A stretch of 64,000 bases of DNA from Mucilaginibacter frigoritolerans (GTDB lineage Bacteria; Bacteroidota; Bacteroidia; Sphingobacteriales; Sphingobacteriaceae): contig NZ_VLLI01000011.1 of assembly GCF_007830615.1 (NCBI RefSeq), positions 124,001-188,000 of the forward strand, read 5' to 3'. Made by a program: the position numbers and the translations under genes. Shown here piece by piece: positions 36,225-43,757 of this stretch. Positions within the stretch are counted from its first letter, which is position 1; each line of letters begins with the position of its first letter. The notes beneath the pieces are model-generated. The model did not search any database. It was not told the DNA's origin and worked only from the letters and a program-made list of their open reading frames with translations.

Positions 36225-36727
36225 GTCCCGCTCATGGCCGCATGGAGGGCCTAGTTACTTTTTCCTTAGATGAAAAAGTAACCAAGACCGTAGCGTAGCA
36301 AGATAATGAACACCAATAAAAACAAATAATAAGTGAATAACATCAAGTCAGAAAAAAGCTTCACCCGCACAGGCCATACTCCTGGCCCGCTTTTCTGACA
36401 GGCCTTCGCGCCCGTTTGCATTGTATATGTCAAAGCTTTCCATTTATTAATTAACATGCATTTTTCTCTTTTTTCTCAGCAGATCAGCTTCGGCCGAAAT
36501 CGGACAAAACGACGGTGGGCTTAAGTGCTGGCGAGGGCATAGCAAATTTTTTGCATAAAAGGCCTGCTATCGGAAAAGGTAACCCGGCAAAAAAGATTGC
36601 AGCCCGTGGTTTTGTCCGATTTGCAGGGCAAAGGCCCCGTGCGGCAAAGAAGCCTTTCTGCCGAAAGCCTTTTTGGTTACTTTTGTGGCGACAAAAGTAA
36701 CTAGGCTCCCGCGGCCATGAGCGGGAC
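36225..36727. repeat. About 500-bp element with long terminal inverted repeats and nested hairpins
   Basis: The left end (36225-36287, from GTCCCGCTCATGGCCGC) is complementary to the right end (36672-36727, ending GCGGCCATGAGCGGGAC) over about 60 bp with a few mismatches and one small insertion. Each terminal repeat contains its own hairpin (TTACTTTTTC/GAAAAAGTAA on the left, GTTACTTTTGT/ACAAAAGTAAC on the right). Inside are further inverted repeats: GTCAGAAAA/TTTTCTGAC (36347-36355, 36391-36399), and AAATCGGACAAAAC near 36497-36510 with its complement near 36608-36621. The inside has no credible protein; frames with stretches like SNQKGFRQKGF come from the repeat itself. It looks like a non-autonomous mobile element or structured RNA unit. 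Confidence 0.75.
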
Positions 36728-36763
36728 GATGTTTGTATAAACGACAAAGCCTATTCAAAACGA

Positions 36764-36797
36764 AAAAGCCCTCAGTGAAATAACACCGAAGGCTTTT
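36764..36797 (-). terminator. Intrinsic terminator of frr
   Basis: AAAAGCC (36764-36770) pairs with GGCTTTT (36791-36797), and an inner GTG/CAC extends the fold. On the minus strand it lies 23 bp after the frr stop and is followed by T's. Confidence 0.7.
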
Positions 36798-36819
36798 AAA
36801 TATAATTTTTAAACGATTA

Positions 36820-37383
36820 TTAAACCGTCATGATATCTTTTTCTTTAGCTTCTGAAAGCACATCAACTTTAATGATATAAGCATCGGTAAGTTTTTGGAT
36901 TTCACCTTCGCCGGTTTTCATTTCATCTTCTGATACACCTTCTGTTTTCAGCTTTCTGATTTTCTCATTCGCATCTTTGCGGATGTTGCGGATAGCAATC
37001 TTTCCGGTTTCAGCCTCACCTTTCGCTTTTTTCACTAAATCACGACGACGCTCTTCAGTTAGCGGTGGTACGTTGATGCGGATAATCACCCCGTCATTTT
37101 GAGGGTTAATGCCCAGATTTGCCTCTTTTATAGCTTTTTCAATCAGCGGCAATAATGATTTTTCCCATGGTTGTACCACAATGGTACGCGCATCAGGCGT
37201 ATTAACGCTACCTACCTGGCTTAGCGGAGTTGGGGTTCCGTAATATTCAACCACAATATCATCCAGCATGGCAGGGTTTGCTTTTCCGGCGCGAATTTTT
37301 TGTAATTCACTATCGCAATGTTCAATGGCTTTATCCATTGAAATTTTAGCATCAGCAACTTGTTTTTTAATGAGTTCGCTCAT
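36820..37383 (-). CDS. frr: Ribosome recycling factor
   Basis: RRF, with EF-G, splits the post-termination ribosome. The 187-residue product starts MSELIKKQVADAKISMDKAI and shows the family core KIRAGKANPAMLDDIVVEYYG, VNTPDARTIVVQPWEKSLL, INVPPLTEERRRDLVKKAK and RNIRKDANEKIRKL. The length is normal. ATG 37383 is chosen; an in-frame codon ten residues upstream would add a hydrophobic leader that the family lacks. It ends the minus-strand translation cluster that begins with rplM at 43.4 kb; pyrH-frr linkage is common in bacteria, here interrupted by a lipocalin gene. Confidence 0.97.
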   Translation of the reverse strand: MSELIKKQVADAKISMDKAIEHCDSELQKIRAGKANPAMLDDIVVEYYGTPTPLSQVGSVNTPDARTIVVQPWEKSLLPLIEKAIKEANLGINPQNDGVIIRINVPPLTEERRRDLVKKAKGEAETGKIAIRNIRKDANEKIRKLKTEGVSEDEMKTGEGEIQKLTDAYIIKVDVLSEAKEKDIMTV

Positions 37384-37535
37384 CTTTATCAGAATTTGGC
37401 ACAAAAATAACAAAAAGCTTCAATTTACATCAACTAAATCCCAACGCTTCAAAACAAGGTTATTAGAAAGGATCTGCAAGCGTTCAAAAATGAACACCGT
37501 GAACATCTCAGTCTATGTTGCACCCAGACATCGTT

Positions 37536-38048
37536 TTACTGCAACTCATTCGCGAACTGTTGCAAAACCAGCTTCTCTACCGGATAACCCATCGCTTTAC
37601 AATGGGCAACAATTTCATCATAGGTTTTCTTCTCCATAAAAGGCTTGCGACTCATGATAAACAAAAACCGGTAATCCGGGTGGCCAACTACCGCCCACGA
37701 GTAATCGGGTGCCAGGTCTATCACCCAATAATCAATCTTTATAGGCCATATAAATTGCGCCTTCATTTGCCCATTACCAGGGTTATCCTTATCAGGAAAA
37801 ATCTTTGACTTTATCGAATGGATTTTACCTTCTTTACAGGTAGTCACAACGGTGTAATAACCGCCCTTATCCCAGGTATAATGGGTGGTGGTTTCGCGAC
37901 TGCCCTTGTCAAACATGGTGGGGATGGATGACAGCGAATACCAGGTACCACCAAACCGTTTCAAATCAACTTTATCAACTGTTTTGTTAGGTATTATACC
38001 CCAAAAAGCACACAGGCCCCATAAAAAGAAAATGCTTAAAGCTTTCAT
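37536..38048 (-). CDS. Lipocalin family protein (Blc-like)
   Basis: The 170-residue product has an N-terminal hydrophobic segment (KALSIFFLWGLCAFWGII) serving as a signal peptide, then the lipocalin start VDKVDLKRFGGTWYSLSSIP with the G-x-W motif, a beta-rich barrel (GGYYTVVTTCKEGK; YWVIDLAPDYSWAVVGHP) and FLFIMSRKPFM before a C-terminal helix. Bacterial lipocalins of this type bind lysophospholipids or fatty acids in the envelope. A Cys in the signal region is not placed as a proper lipobox. Start at ATG 38048; a GTG seven codons upstream is less likely. It lies between pyrH and frr. Confidence 0.88.
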   Translation of the reverse strand: MKALSIFFLWGLCAFWGIIPNKTVDKVDLKRFGGTWYSLSSIPTMFDKGSRETTTHYTWDKGGYYTVVTTCKEGKIHSIKSKIFPDKDNPGNGQMKAQFIWPIKIDYWVIDLAPDYSWAVVGHPDYRFLFIMSRKPFMEKKTYDEIVAHCKAMGYPVEKLVLQQFANELQ

Positions 38049-38193
38049 GACATCACCCTTTATTGTCACACCTACGTAAATATCGGGTAAAACGGTTTAA
38101 AACATTCCTAAAAAGCGTAAAAAAATTAAGGAGCAAACCATGTATGGCTTACCCCTTAAATATTTCAGTGTAATTGTCGATTCCGGCTAACAC

Positions 38194-38367
38194 CTTCTTT
38201 ACGCGAAGCGGAGAGATGGTCGACCATCCGCCTTTAGGCGGAGAACGTCGGGATGAGTCAACACCGCGAGTGCATTTACGTTAATATCGCCCGCAGAGTC
38301 GACTCACCCGGTCATTGCTTCGCTCGACCGCCCTCTCTTTTGCAAGCAAAAAAGAGGGTTGGGAAAA
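38194..38367. repeat. Structured interspersed repeat, copy 1
   Basis: This about 174-bp segment between pyrH and the lipocalin gene is repeated at 40431-40594 in the same orientation. Shared blocks include GCGAAGCGGAGAGA, GTCGGGATGAGTC, GCATTTACGTTAAT and GAGGGTTGGGAAAA. It folds: GCGAAGC (38203-38209) pairs with GCTTCGC (38317-38323); CCGCC/GGCGG forms an inner hairpin (38228-38241); and CCCTCT-C-TTTTGC / GCAAAA-A-AGAGGG makes a terminal hairpin (38331-38358). It is G+C-rich compared with nearby intergenic DNA. Confidence 0.85.
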
Positions 38368-38406
38368 TTTATTGTTAAATAATAGTATTGCCTTTCTAGT
38401 GTAGAC

Positions 38407-39111
38407 TTACTTCACCAAAGTTCCAACATGTTCGCCATTGGCAATTTTCATAAAATTGCCTGCTTTGTTCATATCAAAAACAATAATAGGCAGTTTATTT
38501 TCCTGGCAAAGGGTAATAGCGGTCATGTCCATTACATTTAGTCCTTTGTCATAAACCTCCTGAAAAGAGATCTCATCATAACGGGTAGCTGATGGGTCTT
38601 TCTCCGGGTCAGCAGTATAAATACCATCGACGCGGGTTCCTTTCAATACCACATCGGCCTTTATTTCAATGGCACGTAATGAAGCGGCAGTATCAGTTGT
38701 AAAATAAGGGTTACCGGTACCGGCGCCAAAAATTACAATTTTGCCCACTTCCAAATGGTGCATAGCCCTGCGGCGAATGTAAGGCTCGCAAATTTGCTCC
38801 ATTTTAATGGCCGATTGCAAACGGGTTTCAACCCCAATGCTTTCCAGTGCATTTTGTAGCGCCATACAGTTAATTACGGTAGCCAGCATTCCCATGTAAT
38901 CGGCCTGCGCACGTTCCATGCCCGATTTTTCGGCACTTAATCCTCTAAAAATATTTCCTCCTCCAACAACAATGGCAATCTCCACACCGGCATCGTATAC
39001 ACCCTTTATATCCTGGGCATACTGCAGTACCTGGCTGTTGTCAATTCCATATTGTTTATCGCCCATAAGCGATTCGCCACTAAGTTTTAGTAGGATCCTT
39101 TTGTATTTCAT
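38407..39111 (-). CDS. pyrH: UMP kinase
   Basis: PyrH phosphorylates UMP to UDP for pyrimidine nucleotide synthesis. The 234-residue product of the amino-acid-kinase fold starts MKYKRILLKLSGESLMG, has VVGGGNIFRGL, a region with DYMGMLATVINCMALQNALE, then FGAGTGNPYFTTDTAASLRA and the nucleotide-binding KGTRVDGIYTADPEKD. All are family hallmarks and the length is normal. It is in the minus-strand run rplM-rpsI-rpsB-tsf-nagA-pyrH-frr; tsf-pyrH-frr order is widely conserved, with nagA as an insertion here. Confidence 0.97.
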   Translation of the reverse strand: MKYKRILLKLSGESLMGDKQYGIDNSQVLQYAQDIKGVYDAGVEIAIVVGGGNIFRGLSAEKSGMERAQADYMGMLATVINCMALQNALESIGVETRLQSAIKMEQICEPYIRRRAMHHLEVGKIVIFGAGTGNPYFTTDTAASLRAIEIKADVVLKGTRVDGIYTADPEKDPSATRYDEISFQEVYDKGLNVMDMTAITLCQENKLPIIVFDMNKAGNFMKIANGEHVGTLVK

Positions 39112-39250
39112 GTAGTGTAAATTGTATTAAATAGAGGTAAATGAAGCTTAAAATATTGTTTATCAGTACGTTTTATGGTGAATGATAATTCGTGCTTCAT
39201 CAAATGAGAAAGTTTGTCAAAAATATGGAAATAAAATTACTGTTAAAATT

Positions 39251-40372
39251 TTATCTCGCCTTTGTTAAATAATCACCTTTAAACACCGTGCCCTGCACTT
39301 CAAAATCAGCGCTAAATACAATCAAATCAGCATCATAACCTGCAGCCACCTTACCTTTTTTAGTCATTTTAGCCAGCTGTGCCGGGTATAATGAGGCCAT
39401 ATTAATAGCTTCGGCCAGTTCAATGCCTACCTGCTTTACGCAATTCTCTACCGCTTTCAGCATGGTAAGGCACGAGCCTGATAAAGTTCCATCAGGCATT
39501 ACGTAGCGGTCGCCGGTAAACTGGTGCTGGTAGGTTCCAACCGTTGCAGCCGTAACCGCATCGGTAATTAAAAAAAGTTTATCGCCCAGTTCGCGCTTGG
39601 CCAAACGTACCATGGCAAAGTCAACGTGGATGCCATCATTCACAATACTTACGTAAGGTTTTTCTTCAAATATAGCAGGAATGTATCCCGGTTCACGGTG
39701 ATGCATTTGCGGCATGGCATTAAATAAATGCGTTACCGCCGGGATTGGCTTATTTAAAAATGCCTTGCCCTCGGCATAGGTGGCATTGCTATGGCCCGAT
39801 GATATGATGATATCCTGAGCATGCAGATAATCAATCACTTCCTGATCCTGCAGCTCCGGCGCTATGGTGATCATTTTTATCACTCCATCACCTTTTTCAA
39901 CCCAGCCTTTAACCTCGGCAAGGGTAGCTTTTTTAATTAAATTAGCCGGATGTGCGCCTTTTTTTAGTGCATTCAGATACGGACCTTCCAGGTGTAATCC
40001 CCAGAAATTTCCTTTGCAGCGTTCCCGGTAAATTTTGGCCGATTCAATGCCTTCTTCAACAATCGCGTTGGTATTGGTGCCGATGGTGGCAAAAAAGCCA
40101 ATGGTTCCCTGGCTCAGCAAATCGTTTTCCATACGTTCCAGCGCATCCACTTCGGGCGTTCCGGCAAATAGTTTGCCTCCGCTGCCATAAATCTGCAGAT
40201 CAATTAATCCCGGAGCCACGTAGGCGCCTTTCAAATCAATCTTTTTTACATCATCCGGAATAGCGCTTTCATCGCTGATCGCAATAATGGTATCGCCGGT
40301 AATTAAAACAACTTTTCCGCTGGTAATTTGTCCATCAGAAATTAACTGCAGGTTGTGAAGTGCTGTGATCAT
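39251..40372 (-). CDS. nagA: N-acetylglucosamine-6-phosphate deacetylase
   Basis: NagA removes the acetyl group from GlcNAc-6-phosphate, feeding amino sugars into glycolysis or cell-wall recycling. The 373-residue amidohydrolase shows KGAYVAPGLIDLQIYGSGG, LEGPYLNALKKGAHP (with a metal-ligand Glu), SSGHSNATYAEG, VTHLFNAMPQMHHREPG (His ligands), ITDAVTAAT (active-site Asp) and GTLSGSCLTMLKAVENCV. I start at ATG 40372; a GTG 17 codons upstream reads into non-family sequence. It sits between tsf and pyrH, with copy 2 of the structured repeat 58 bp upstream. Confidence 0.95.
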   Translation of the reverse strand: MITALHNLQLISDGQITSGKVVLITGDTIIAISDESAIPDDVKKIDLKGAYVAPGLIDLQIYGSGGKLFAGTPEVDALERMENDLLSQGTIGFFATIGTNTNAIVEEGIESAKIYRERCKGNFWGLHLEGPYLNALKKGAHPANLIKKATLAEVKGWVEKGDGVIKMITIAPELQDQEVIDYLHAQDIIISSGHSNATYAEGKAFLNKPIPAVTHLFNAMPQMHHREPGYIPAIFEEKPYVSIVNDGIHVDFAMVRLAKRELGDKLFLITDAVTAATVGTYQHQFTGDRYVMPDGTLSGSCLTMLKAVENCVKQVGIELAEAINMASLYPAQLAKMTKKGKVAAGYDADLIVFSADFEVQGTVFKGDYLTKAR

Positions 40373-40430
40373 AATAGCTAAGTATACTAAATAACCGATT
40401 GTAATAAAAAATGCCTGTCGCACGCTTGCC

Positions 40431-40594
40431 TTCTTTGCGCGAAGCGGAGAGAAGGTCGACCAGCGTAGCGTCGTCGGGATGAGTCGACACCACTAATGCA
40501 TTTACGTTAATGCCGCCCGCGGAGTTGACTCACCCGAACGTTGCTTCGCTCGTTCACCCTCTCTGCCGCAAGCGGCAAAGAGGGTTGGGAAAAA
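40431..40594. repeat. Structured interspersed repeat, copy 2
   Basis: This segment, between tsf and nagA, aligns end to end with 38194-38367. The outer stem GCGAAGC (40440-40446) / GCTTCGC (40544-40550) is unchanged. The terminal hairpin (40558-40585) keeps its shape, but its upper stem reads TGCCGC/GCGGCA instead of TTTTGC/GCAAAA, that is, three compensatory base-pair changes. The region between GGTCGACCA and GTCGGGATGAG differs in length and sequence from copy 1. Confidence 0.85.
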
Positions 40595-40610
40595 CAATAT
40601 TGCAAAAAAA

Positions 40611-40638
40611 ATCCCCCCCGGTATAAACCGGGGGGGAT
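40611..40638 (-). terminator. Intrinsic terminator of tsf
   Basis: A run of C's with GG (CCCCCCGGT) pairs with ACCGGGGGG around a short ATAA loop, flanked by A8 and TTAAA. It lies just beyond the tsf stop on the minus strand, where the A-run reads as the T-tract. Confidence 0.8.
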
Positions 40639-40645
40639 TAAATAT

Positions 40646-41497
40646 TTAAGCTCCTAAAGCCACCCGCTTAAAGGCGGTAACGGTTAAGCCTTTTTCAACA
40701 GATTCAAGGAACTGTGCAACGTTCTTAGATGAGTCCTTAACAAACTCCTGATTTAACAGGGTGCTGTCTTTGTAAAATTTATTCAATTTACCGGCAGCAA
40801 TTTTTTCAACCATTTCTTCTGGTTTACCTTCTGCACGGATCACATCTTTAGCAATCTCCAGTTCGCGCTCAATAGTAGTAGCGTCAACACCGTCTTTATC
40901 AATTGCAATCGGGCTCATAGCAGCAATTTGCATTGCTACGTCTTTACCCGCTTCATCAGCACCAGCAGGGTTTGAGTTTAAAGCTACCAATACACCTAAA
41001 CGGAAGTTACCGTGGATGTAAGCAATAACTTTCTCGCCTTCAACAGATACATATTTAGAAACACCAATTTTTTCGCCGATTTTACCTGTTTTGTCGATGA
41101 TCAAATCACCAATTTTAGCAGTAGTAGCATCAACGTCAAGGGTTAATTCGTTTAATGCTTCTAATGAAGCAGGGTTTTTCTCAACCGCTTCGTTAGCAAT
41201 CTGGTTAGCAAAAGCAACAAACTCAGCGTTTTTAGCCACAAAGTCAGTTTCGCAGTTTAATTCAATAATTACACCACGTTTGCCATCAGCGCTTGCACGA
41301 GCAATAACCACACCTTCGTTTGATTCTCTGTCCTGGCGGCTTGCTGCTACTTTAGCACCTTTTTTTCTTAAAAAATCTATGGCTGCTTCAAAGTCACCAT
41401 TAGTTTCGGTTAATGCTTTTTTGCAATCCATCATACCGGCACCAGTTTGCTGGCGCAGTTTGTTTACGTCGGCTGCAGATATTTGTACTGTAGACAT
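40646..41497 (-). CDS. tsf: Translation elongation factor Ts
   Basis: EF-Ts recycles EF-Tu by exchanging GDP for GTP. The 283-residue product starts MSTVQISAADVNKLRQQTG with AGMMDCKKALTETNGDFEAA, the conserved UBA-type N-domain, then LRKKGAKVAASRQDRESNEG and INCETDFVAKN-like ELNCETDFVAKNAEF, all hallmarks of the family, followed by the core and coiled-coil parts. Its length is in the normal range. It follows rpsB after 165 bp that hold a long inverted repeat, and has its own terminator. Confidence 0.97.
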   Translation of the reverse strand: MSTVQISAADVNKLRQQTGAGMMDCKKALTETNGDFEAAIDFLRKKGAKVAASRQDRESNEGVVIARASADGKRGVIIELNCETDFVAKNAEFVAFANQIANEAVEKNPASLEALNELTLDVDATTAKIGDLIIDKTGKIGEKIGVSKYVSVEGEKVIAYIHGNFRLGVLVALNSNPAGADEAGKDVAMQIAAMSPIAIDKDGVDATTIERELEIAKDVIRAEGKPEEMVEKIAAGKLNKFYKDSTLLNQEFVKDSSKNVAQFLESVEKGLTVTAFKRVALGA

Positions 41498-41597
41498 TGT
41501 TTTTTATTTTTTTATGGATGAAAGTTACGTTTTGTAAACCAAAGCAAAATTAAATGGCCCGGCTACAACTCACAACCGTTTATTGTTATATTATAGT

Positions 41598-41650
41598 TAA
41601 GGGTTGTATATTGATGTTATAAAACTATAGCATGCAACACACAACCCTTA
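41598..41650. repeat. Inverted repeat between rpsB and tsf
   Basis: Perfect 10-bp arms TAAGGGTTGT (41598-41607) and ACAACCCTTA (41641-41650) enclose 33 bp with a further partial pairing. It starts on the minus strand 12 bp after the rpsB stop. It could partly terminate or stabilise the rpsI-rpsB message while letting some transcription continue to tsf. No T-tract follows directly. Confidence 0.55.
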
Positions 41651-41662
41651 CCATACTATTTA

Positions 41663-42526
41663 TTACTCTTCTGTGCTTTCGGCAGTTGGGGTAGTATCTT
41701 CAACCGCAGCGTCAGCCTCAACAGCTACTTTACGGTTTCTTTTGCCACCTTCGTTTGCTGAACGGTCAGTTACTTCAGGAGCGTCAGCTTTCGCTTTAGC
41801 CACTGCTGCTTCTTTTTCAGCTTCGTCTTCTTTCTCACGTTTGCGTTCGTCCAAACCTTCAACTATAGCCTGGATAATAATACCGGTAATCAATGAAATT
41901 GATTTGGTAGCATCATCATTTGCAGGGATAGGGAAATCGATGTTTGAAGGATCAGAGTTGGTATCAACCATAGCAAATGTAGGGATGTTCAACTTTAATG
42001 CTTCTGATACAGCGATGTGTTCTTTTTTAACGTCAATCAGGAACAATGCAGCCGGTAAACGGTTAAGATCCGAAATACCACCTAATAAAGTTTCTAATTT
42101 GATACGCTCACGCTGAATCATCAGTCTTTCTTTTTTAGAAAGGTTGCTGTAAGTACCGTCTTTAGTCAATTTATCGATGTTTGACATCTTTTTGATTGAC
42201 TTACGAACAGTAGCAAAGTTGGTTAACATACCACCTAACCATCTTTCGGTGATGAAAGGCATGTTTACTGTTTTTGCATAATCAGCAACAATATCTTTCG
42301 CTTGTTTCTTTGTAGCTACGAATAATACTTTACGACCTGATTTTACAATTTGTTTTATAGCTGCAGCAGCTTCTTCAACCTTAGTTAAGGTTTTATTTAA
42401 ATCGATAATGTGGATACCGTTACGCTCCATGAAAATGTATTGTGACATTTTCGGATCCCATTTGCGGGTAAGGTGACCAAAGTGTACACCTGCATCCAGT
42501 AAGTCCTGATATGTTGTTCTTGCCAT
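41663..42526 (-). CDS. rpsB: 30S ribosomal protein S2
   Basis: S2 binds the back of the 30S head. The 287-residue product starts MARTTYQDLLDAGVHFGHLT and has RKWDPKMSQYIFMERNGIHI, FVATKKQAKDIV, ERWLGGMLTNF, and LFLIDVKKEHIAVSEALKL, all S2 motifs. It has a C-terminal extension (about 225-287) rich in Glu, Lys and Ala that many Bacteroidota S2 proteins share. It lies 18 bp after rpsI and upstream of tsf, the usual arrangement. Confidence 0.98.
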   Translation of the reverse strand: MARTTYQDLLDAGVHFGHLTRKWDPKMSQYIFMERNGIHIIDLNKTLTKVEEAAAAIKQIVKSGRKVLFVATKKQAKDIVADYAKTVNMPFITERWLGGMLTNFATVRKSIKKMSNIDKLTKDGTYSNLSKKERLMIQRERIKLETLLGGISDLNRLPAALFLIDVKKEHIAVSEALKLNIPTFAMVDTNSDPSNIDFPIPANDDATKSISLITGIIIQAIVEGLDERKREKEDEAEKEAAVAKAKADAPEVTDRSANEGGKRNRKVAVEADAAVEDTTPTAESTEE

Positions 42527-42544
42527 TTTGTTGTCCTCCTTTGA

Positions 42545-42931
42545 TTAACGTTTACTGAATTGGAATCTCTTACGTGCTTTCTTGCGTCCTGGTTTTTTAC
42601 GCTCAACCATACGGTCGTCACGTGTCATGATACCTTTAGCGCGCAGAGCTGGTTTCTTTTCAGCATCGAGTTCAACAATTGCTTTCGCGATAGCTAAACG
42701 AACGGCCTCAGCCTGTCCTTTTACACCACCACCTGCAACATTTACTTTAACATCAAATTTTCCGGTTGAACCAGAAACCTCAGTTGATTGAGTAACGATG
42801 TACTGTAATGGTAAGGTAGGGAAGTATTCTTTGTAATCTTTACCGTTTACGATAATTGCTCCGTTGCCATCTGTTAAATAGATGCGTGCAACTGCTGTTT
42901 TTCTTCTGCCCGAAGTGTTAGTTGTTGGCAT
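42545..42931 (-). CDS. rpsI: 30S ribosomal protein S9
   Basis: The 128-residue product starts MPTTNTSGRRKTAVARIYL, contains NVAGGGVKGQAEAVRLAIAK and ends with the basic tail KARKRFQFSKR whose last residues reach the P-site tRNA. Length and motifs match S9. It follows rplM by 25 bp; rplM-rpsI is a near-universal gene pair. Confidence 0.98.
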   Translation of the reverse strand: MPTTNTSGRRKTAVARIYLTDGNGAIIVNGKDYKEYFPTLPLQYIVTQSTEVSGSTGKFDVKVNVAGGGVKGQAEAVRLAIAKAIVELDAEKKPALRAKGIMTRDDRMVERKKPGRKKARKRFQFSKR

Positions 42932-42956
42932 TTCTTTTCTCCTTTAAATTTGAAAG

Positions 42957-43394
42957 TTAAATGGTTGTAGGGTTTTGTGCTGCATGAGGATGCTCAGCGC
43001 CTGCATATACATGCAAATTGCCAAACAATGCTTTGCCCAAACGACTTTTAGGTAACATACCACGTACCGCTTTTTCAATTACGCGGGTTGGATGCTTTGC
43101 CATTAACTCCTTAGGAGAAATGAAACGCTGACCACCTGGATAACCAGTGTAAGAAACATAGCGTTTGTCGCTGAATTTGTTTCCGGTCAGTTTTACCTTG
43201 TCTGCATTAATAACGATCACGTTATCGCCGCAGTCTACGTTTGGGGTAAAATCAGGCTTGGTTTTTCCACGGATGATCATTGCGATCTTCGTAGACAAGC
43301 GCCCCAAAATCTCGCCCTGTGCGTCAATAACAACCCATTGTTTGTTGACGGTTTTTTTGTTGGCTGAGACAGTTTTGTAACTTAACGTATTCAC
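42957..43394 (-). CDS. rplM: 50S ribosomal protein L13
   Basis: The 145-residue product shows WVVIDAQGEILGRLSTKIAM, NVDCGDNVIVINADKVKLTG, YPGGQRFISPKELMAKHPTR and VRGMLPKSRLGKALFGNLHV, all L13 motifs. It is the first gene of the minus-strand run rplM-rpsI-rpsB-tsf. A strong promoter lies at 43449-43479, giving a leader of about 50 nt with a small CCCG/CGGG hairpin. Confidence 0.98.
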   Translation of the reverse strand: MNTLSYKTVSANKKTVNKQWVVIDAQGEILGRLSTKIAMIIRGKTKPDFTPNVDCGDNVIVINADKVKLTGNKFSDKRYVSYTGYPGGQRFISPKELMAKHPTRVIEKAVRGMLPKSRLGKALFGNLHVYAGAEHPHAAQNPTTI

Positions 43395-43448
43395 TTGCTT
43401 TAAATTAATTTAATTAAACGTTTACTATACCCCGCATTTTCGGGACTG

Positions 43449-43479
43449 CAAAGATACAGTTATTTATTTAACTGTCAAA
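43449..43479 (-). promoter_or_regulatory. rplM operon promoter
   Basis: On the minus strand, TTTG (43479-43476), a 19-bp spacer and TATCTTTG (43456-43449) followed by C match the Bacteroidota promoter consensus exactly in both boxes and spacing. It lies 55 bp before the rplM ATG. Just downstream, CCCG-AAAATG-CGGG forms a small hairpin in the leader (about 43430-43444). Confidence 0.8.
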
Positions 43480-43757
43480 TGGTTTTTAGCTTTTTTGATT
43501 CCTGTAGTTCAATTGATTATGCGGGCATAGCTGAATAGGGTGAATGGGGTGAATTGAGCAGATTAAATTGTGGTTTTGTTTATTTAAAATAATAAAACGC
43601 TCAACTAAAAATAAGGACGTTCCCACCGCGATAGAACTGAGGGCCGTGCTATCCGTTCATACGCCTGCAGGCTTTGGGCGCGCGCCGGTATCCACTGCTA
43701 TCACTAACGCAAGTGTTTTACATAATAACAGATTTCGCCCTTGTTGGGCTATCACCG
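43480..43757. other. Intergenic gap with a G+C-rich segment of unknown origin
   Basis: Between the rplM promoter and the NHL lipoprotein stop. The left half is AT-rich. From about 43611 to 43745 the DNA becomes G+C-rich, with a palindrome GCCTGCAGGC, a GCGCGCGC run, GATAG/CTATC arms and a GCCC-TTGTT-GGGC hairpin. No ORF here has coding character. The segment resembles a relic or spread repeat rather than local spacer DNA. Confidence 0.4.

Noticed and set aside
36484..36758. Overlapping 60-90 aa frames on both strands
   Set aside because: They lie in the nested inverted-repeat element; frames on both strands mirror each other and have no start signals or domains.
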